Below, piece by piece: positions 60,208 through 64,000 of a stretch of DNA of 64,000 bases (positions are counted from its first letter, which is position 1; each line of letters starts with the position of its first letter). The position numbers and the translations under genes were made by a program. A model generated the notes under the pieces. It was not told the DNA's origin and made no database searches. It was given only the letters and a program-made list of their open reading frames with translations. Source of the DNA: Streptomyces cucumeris (GTDB lineage: Bacteria; Actinomycetota; Actinomycetes; Streptomycetales; Streptomycetaceae); assembly GCF_024295805.1 (NCBI RefSeq), contig NZ_JANCLX010000021.1, forward strand, positions 1 to 64,000, read 5' to 3'.

Positions 60208-61143
60208 ATGAGGATTGCCGTGGTCGGGGCGGGAGGCGTCGGCGGGTACTTCGGCGCGCGACTGGCCGCCGCCGGAAGTGACGTCACCTTCGTGGCGCGG
60301 GGCGGCCATCTCCAGGCCATACGGGAGAACGGGCTCACGGTGCGCAGTCCGCTGGGCGAGTTGCGGGTGTCCCCCGGTGCGGTGGTTCCGGCCATCGCGG
60401 ACATCGAAGGGGCGGATGTCGTCCTGGTGGCCGTGAAGCTGTGGGACACCGAGGACGTGGCGCGGCAGTTGCGCCCGCTCGCCGAGCGCGGCGCGACGGT
60501 GATCTCGCTCCAGAACGGTGTCCAGAAGGACACCGTTCTGCGCCGCCACCTCCCGGCGGAATCGGTGCTGGGCGGGGTCTGCTACATCTCGGCGTTCATC
60601 GAGGAGCCGGGGGTCGTGGTGCACAACGGCACCCTGCAGCGGATGGTGTTCGGCGGATACGGCGGTGCGGAGTCCGGCCCGGCCCGTGCCCTGCTCGACC
60701 ACGCCCTGAAGGCGGGGATCGAGGCGGAGCTCAGCCCGGACATCGAGCGCGCCATCTGGGAGAAGTTCGTGTTCCTGGTGGGGCTGTCGGCGGCGACGAC
60801 GGCCGTGCGGCAGCCCATCGGGGTGATCCGCGGGGACGCCGGGTCGCGCTCGCTGCTGTACGAGGTGATGCGTGAGGTCGTCGAGGTGGGCCGGGCCAGG
60901 GGGGTCGCCCTGGACCCCGGGTTCGCCGATGACCGCCTCGCGTTCTGCGACACCCTGCCACCGTCCATGACCTCCTCGATGCACAACGACCTGGAGCACG
61001 GCCACCGGCTCGAACTGGCCTGGCTCAGCGGCGCGGTGGCCACGCTCGGGGAGGAACTGGGCGTCGGAACACCGCGCAACCGCGCGGTCGCGGACATCCT
61101 CTCGCCGTACGCGCTGGGCGCGCCGGCCGTTCCGGAGGCATAG
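60208..61143 (+). CDS. 2-dehydropantoate 2-reductase-like oxidoreductase
   Basis: A 311-residue ketopantoate reductase family protein: MRIAVVGAGGVGGYFGARLAAAG for NADP, VKLWDTEDVA, SLQNGVQKD, the catalytic Lys probably in ERAIWEKFVFLVGLSA, and SSMHNDLEHGHRLELAWLSGAV. A strong GGAGGGGG site precedes the ATG. It lies 31 bases after nicE and may be co-transcribed, but no step of the maleamate route needs it. Paralogues of PanE act on other 2-oxo acids, so the role here is open. Confidence 0.82.
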   Translation: MRIAVVGAGGVGGYFGARLAAAGSDVTFVARGGHLQAIRENGLTVRSPLGELRVSPGAVVPAIADIEGADVVLVAVKLWDTEDVARQLRPLAERGATVISLQNGVQKDTVLRRHLPAESVLGGVCYISAFIEEPGVVVHNGTLQRMVFGGYGGAESGPARALLDHALKAGIEAELSPDIERAIWEKFVFLVGLSAATTAVRQPIGVIRGDAGSRSLLYEVMREVVEVGRARGVALDPGFADDRLAFCDTLPPSMTSSMHNDLEHGHRLELAWLSGAVATLGEELGVGTPRNRAVADILSPYALGAPAVPEA

Positions 61144-61190
61144 CGCGCACCGCGACCGGGCCGCTCGACCGCGGCGGCCCGGGCCGGTTC

Positions 61191-61280
61191 CTTGAAACGA
61201 TCAAAGCCATGGAAAACCGCCGCCGCGCGGACCCTTGACGCTCCCTCATGTGGTCCGTAACTTCAATTCAACTTTTGAAG
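61191..61280. promoter_or_regulatory. Candidate operators upstream of the beta-glucosidase gene
   Basis: TTGAAACGATCAA (61192-61204) has inverted TTGA/TCAA ends around a central CG, like LacI-family sugar-regulator sites. Further down, CTTCAA (61261-61266) and TTGAAG (61275-61280) form a second inverted repeat. Both lie 45-135 bases upstream of the gene, where a repressor would act. No regulator gene is adjacent in the window. Confidence 0.4.
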
Positions 61281-61325
61281 ATCCACCCGTCGACAGCACT
61301 CAACGCTCTTCAAGGGACGAAGGCC

Positions 61326-63644
61326 ATGAATGGTGTGCGTAGACGTACGGTGCTTGCCGCGGCCGGTGGTACGGCCGTTGCGGGCGGAGCCGCGACCGGC
61401 ACCGCCCGAGCCGATGAACCCGCCGCCGCGGCGGCCTCCGAGCGGGGGGCGGCGGCCTCCGGCCCCCAGGACACCTCCCGCCGGGACCGCCCGCACGAGG
61501 CGAAGGTCCGGGCCCTGCTGGGGCGGATGACGGCCGAGGAGAAGCTCGGCCAGCTCCAGCAGTTGACCTGGGCCGGGAACACCGGGCCCGGCGGGGGTCA
61601 GACCGAGGCGGCGGAGGAGGCGGCCCGCAAGGGCAGGCTCGGGTCCGTGCTCAACATCTACGGGGCGAAGTACACCAACGCCCTCCAGCGGATCGCGGTG
61701 GAGGAGTCCCGCCTCGGTATCCCGCTGCTCTTCGGACTCGATGTCATCCACGGCTTCTGGACCACCTTCCCCATCCCGCTCGCCCAGGGCGCCGCCTTCG
61801 ATCCGGCGGTGGCCGAGCGGGACGCCGAGGTGTCCGCCAAGGAGGCGCGGTCCAACGGGGTGCACTGGACCTTCTCCCCGATGATGGACGTCACCCATGA
61901 GCCGCGCTGGGGACGGATCGCCGAGGGCAACGGCGAAGACCCCTTCCTCACCGCGGCGTTCGCGGCCGCCAAGACCCGCGCGTACCAGGGAAATGACCTG
62001 GCCGCGAAGGACCGGCTGGCCGCGTGCGCCAAGCATTTCGTGGCCTACGGCGGCGCCGAGGGCGGACGCGACTACAACACCGTGGACGTGTCCGAGGCAC
62101 GGCTGCGCAATCAGTACCTCGGTCCGTTCCGGGCGGCGGTGAAGGCCGGGATCGCCACCGTCATGGCGAGCTTCAACACCATCAGCGGGGTGCCCGCCCA
62201 CGGCAACACCCATACGCTCACCGAGATCCTCAAGCGGGAATGGGACTTCGACGGCTTCGTCGTCAGCGACTACACCGGTGTCCAGGAGATGATCGCTCAT
62301 GGATTCGCCGCCGATGGCGCGGACGCGGCGCGGCTCGCGCTCAATGCCGGGGTGGACATGGAGATGGTCAGCACCCACCTCGTGGACCACGGCAGACGGC
62401 TGCTCAGGAGCGGCCGGATCACCATGGCCCGGCTGGACGACGCGGTGGCGCGGATCCTGCGGCTGAAGTTCCGGCTGGACCTGTTCAACCACCCCTACGT
62501 GGACGAGGACGCGGCCATCCGCAAGCCCGGCAAGGCGGCGCGTTCCGCCGCCCGCGAGACCGCCGCCCGCTGCATGGTGCTGCTGCGGAACGAGAAGTCC
62601 GCGCTGCCCTTGAGCGCCTCGGCCGGTTCCCTCGCGGTGGTCGGCCCGTTCGGCGACTCCACCGACCTCCTGGGCACCTGGGCCGGCCCCTGGGGCGAGT
62701 CGTTCCCCGCGGTCACGGTCCTCGACGCGGTCAGGGACGCCGTGCCGGAGGCGAAGGTGACGTACGCCAGGGGGGTGGACGCCGACGGCGAGGACACCGG
62801 TGGCATCGCCAGGGCGGTGGCGGCGGCCAAGGGCGCCGAGGCGACCGTCGTGGTCGTCGGAGAGGCGGCCGCGCTCAGCGGTGAGGCGAGCGCCCGCAGC
62901 GACATCGGTCTGCCCGGCGCGCAGGAGAAGCTGATCGAGGCCATCGCCGCGACCGGCAAGCCGTTCGTGGTGGTCCTGGTCAACGGGCGTCCGCTGACCA
63001 TCGGCGGCTGGCTGGAGTCGGCGCCCGCCGTCCTGGAGGCGTGGCACCCCGGAATCGAGGGCGGACACGCCATCGCGGACGTGCTGTTCGGGAAGGTCAA
63101 CCCCGGTGGGAAGCTGCCGGTCTCCTTCCCGCGCTCGGCCGGTCAGATCCCGGTCTACTACAACCACGAGAACACCGGCCGCCCCTACGACCCGGACAAC
63201 AAGTACACCTCCAAGTACCTCGATCTGCCGGACGGTCCGCAGTTCGCGTTCGGCCACGGGCTGAGCTACACCACCTTCGACATCGGGGAGCCCTCGCTGC
63301 CGGTGCGCCGGATCGCGGCCGAGGCGCTGCGCCGGGGCGACACCGTCGAGGTGGCGGTGACCGTGCGCAACACCGGGCGGCGGAGCGGGGACGAGGTCGT
63401 CCAGCTCTATCTGCGCGACCCGGTGGCCAGCATCGTCCAGCCGGTGCGCAGACTGTGCGGCTTCCGCCGGATCACCCTCGGCGCGGGGAAGTCCACCACC
63501 GTGCGCTTCCGCCTCGGCGCGGAGCACCTGGGTTTCTGGACCCATGACCGCGACGGCGAGTTCATGGTGGAGAAGGGCGAGATCCGGCTCTACGCGGGCA
63601 ACAGCTCCCTGGCCCACGGCGAACGCACCCTCACCATCACCTAG
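61326..63644 (+). CDS. Exported GH3 beta-glucosidase
   Basis: A 772-residue glycoside hydrolase family 3 enzyme. The N-terminus NGVRRRTVLAAAGGTAVAGG has a twin-arginine (Tat) motif ending near ARA-D (residue 29/30). The catalytic (beta/alpha)8 domain shows LLFGLDVIHGFWTTFPIPLAQ, EPRWGRIAEGNGEDPFL, CAKHFVAYGGAEGGRDYNTVD and GFVVSDYTGVQ with nucleophile Asp315; the second domain and a C-terminal fibronectin-like domain (NTGRRSGDEVVQLYL) follow. The order is that of BglX-type periplasmic/extracellular beta-glucosidases. It degrades beta-glucosides outside the cell. Confidence 0.92.
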   Translation: MNGVRRRTVLAAAGGTAVAGGAATGTARADEPAAAAASERGAAASGPQDTSRRDRPHEAKVRALLGRMTAEEKLGQLQQLTWAGNTGPGGGQTEAAEEAARKGRLGSVLNIYGAKYTNALQRIAVEESRLGIPLLFGLDVIHGFWTTFPIPLAQGAAFDPAVAERDAEVSAKEARSNGVHWTFSPMMDVTHEPRWGRIAEGNGEDPFLTAAFAAAKTRAYQGNDLAAKDRLAACAKHFVAYGGAEGGRDYNTVDVSEARLRNQYLGPFRAAVKAGIATVMASFNTISGVPAHGNTHTLTEILKREWDFDGFVVSDYTGVQEMIAHGFAADGADAARLALNAGVDMEMVSTHLVDHGRRLLRSGRITMARLDDAVARILRLKFRLDLFNHPYVDEDAAIRKPGKAARSAARETAARCMVLLRNEKSALPLSASAGSLAVVGPFGDSTDLLGTWAGPWGESFPAVTVLDAVRDAVPEAKVTYARGVDADGEDTGGIARAVAAAKGAEATVVVVGEAAALSGEASARSDIGLPGAQEKLIEAIAATGKPFVVVLVNGRPLTIGGWLESAPAVLEAWHPGIEGGHAIADVLFGKVNPGGKLPVSFPRSAGQIPVYYNHENTGRPYDPDNKYTSKYLDLPDGPQFAFGHGLSYTTFDIGEPSLPVRRIAAEALRRGDTVEVAVTVRNTGRRSGDEVVQLYLRDPVASIVQPVRRLCGFRRITLGAGKSTTVRFRLGAEHLGFWTHDRDGEFMVEKGEIRLYAGNSSLAHGERTLTIT

Positions 63645-63825
63645 GACGACCAGCCCGGCCGGTGCGTGCCGGGGCGGCCCCCCACCGCCCCGGCGTGCGC
63701 TCCGCCCCGGGCGCGGGTGGTTGGTTGTAGGGTGCATGCTGACCGCCCCGTCTGACGGAGAACCCCTCCATGACCGTCGCCGTGCCCCGCCACCGCTCCC
63801 CCGCGCCCGGCCCGGCGGAGGTGCC

Positions 63826-64000
63826 GTGGGCGGTGTGATCACGGGCTTCGGTGTCATCGCAAGCATCATCGTCACCGGCTATGTGCTCGGCCGCCGCGGC
63901 TCCCTGGGCGAGCACGGCCGGGAGGTGCTCACCCGGCTGTCCTTCGACGTGGCCTCCCCCGCGCTGCTGTTCACCACGCTCTCCCGGGCCGACCTGTCGG
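63826..64000 (+). CDS. AEC-family transporter, 5' part only
   Basis: The first 58 codons of a gene cut by the window edge. GTG 63826 follows GGAGG by four bases; the peptide GVITGFGVIASIIVTGYVLGRR and LTRLSFDVASPALLFTTLSRAD match the start of auxin-efflux-carrier (AEC/PIN-like) transporters, with a first helix then the SPALLF segment. The 180 bases before it hold no gene. The alternative GTG 63821 hits a stop after five codons. Confidence 0.75.
   Translation, partial: MGGVITGFGVIASIIVTGYVLGRRGSLGEHGREVLTRLSFDVASPALLFTTLSRADLS

Overview
The window is a 64 kb piece of a very GC-rich actinobacterial chromosome, almost certainly Streptomyces or a close relative. The evidence is GC-biased third codon positions throughout, many GTG starts with GGAGG-type ribosome sites, several SpoIIE-type phosphatases with HATPase domains, Rv1733c/DUF1876 proteins, a CoxMLS/CoxG gene set, and two rare TTA (bldA-type) codons. 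No rRNA, tRNA, CRISPR array or intact insertion sequence was seen. One 165 bp MITE-like element lies at 30955-31119.

Layout. 0-5.4 kb: a LysR regulator divergent from a two-gene operon with a FAD/Fe-S 2-hydroxyacid dehydrogenase (possibly D-2-hydroxyglutarate dehydrogenase) and a Glu/Leu-type dehydrogenase. 5.4-11.5 kb: a membrane SpoIIE phosphatase, a roadblock protein, a MarR-controlled NAD(P)-binding protein/EamA exporter pair, and a CGNR regulator divergent from an MFS exporter; both divergent regions carry clear palindromic operators. 11.5-13.4 kb: a dye-decolorizing peroxidase with an encapsulin cargo tail, overlapping the gene for its encapsulin shell. 13.6-21.7 kb: a one-module fully reducing type I PKS, a solo ketosynthase with an altered active site, and a small DUF5988 protein. 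22.1-24.8 kb: an Lrp regulator with an arginine-dihydrolase-like/DDAH gene and rocD (arginine to glutamate semialdehyde). 25.2-30.9 kb: a PabAB fusion whose glutaminase cysteine is Gly, an adenylating enzyme with a TTA codon, PabC, then Rv1733c and DUF1876 proteins. Together with the PKS block this may be an undescribed biosynthetic locus that makes and activates p-aminobenzoate.

31-48 kb is mixed core and accessory material: a GntR regulator beside the MITE, two large SpoIIE/HATPase phosphatases, an MHS transporter overlapping anmK, a degenerate P-loop protein (Walker A Lys replaced by Ala, TTA codon) next to a membrane-anchored periplasmic-binding-type receptor, a methyltransferase, a solitary DnaK paralogue, a soluble transhydrogenase and a DUF1275 membrane protein.

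48.8-60.2 kb is the clearest system: a co-directional set that reads as a complete nicotinate degradation pathway by the maleamate route. It has a three-subunit Mo/Fe-S/FAD hydroxylase with a CoxG partner (NicAB role), a NicC-like monooxygenase, NicX-like ring-opening dioxygenase, NicD deformylase, NicF amidase, NicE maleate isomerase, a MarR (NicR-like) regulator and an MFS transporter, followed by a ketopantoate-reductase-like gene. Nicotinate would go to 6-hydroxynicotinate, 2,5-dihydroxypyridine, N-formylmaleamate, maleamate, maleate and fumarate. The window ends with a Tat-exported GH3 beta-glucosidase and the start of an AEC-family transporter. All functional names come from reading motifs; no database search was possible.
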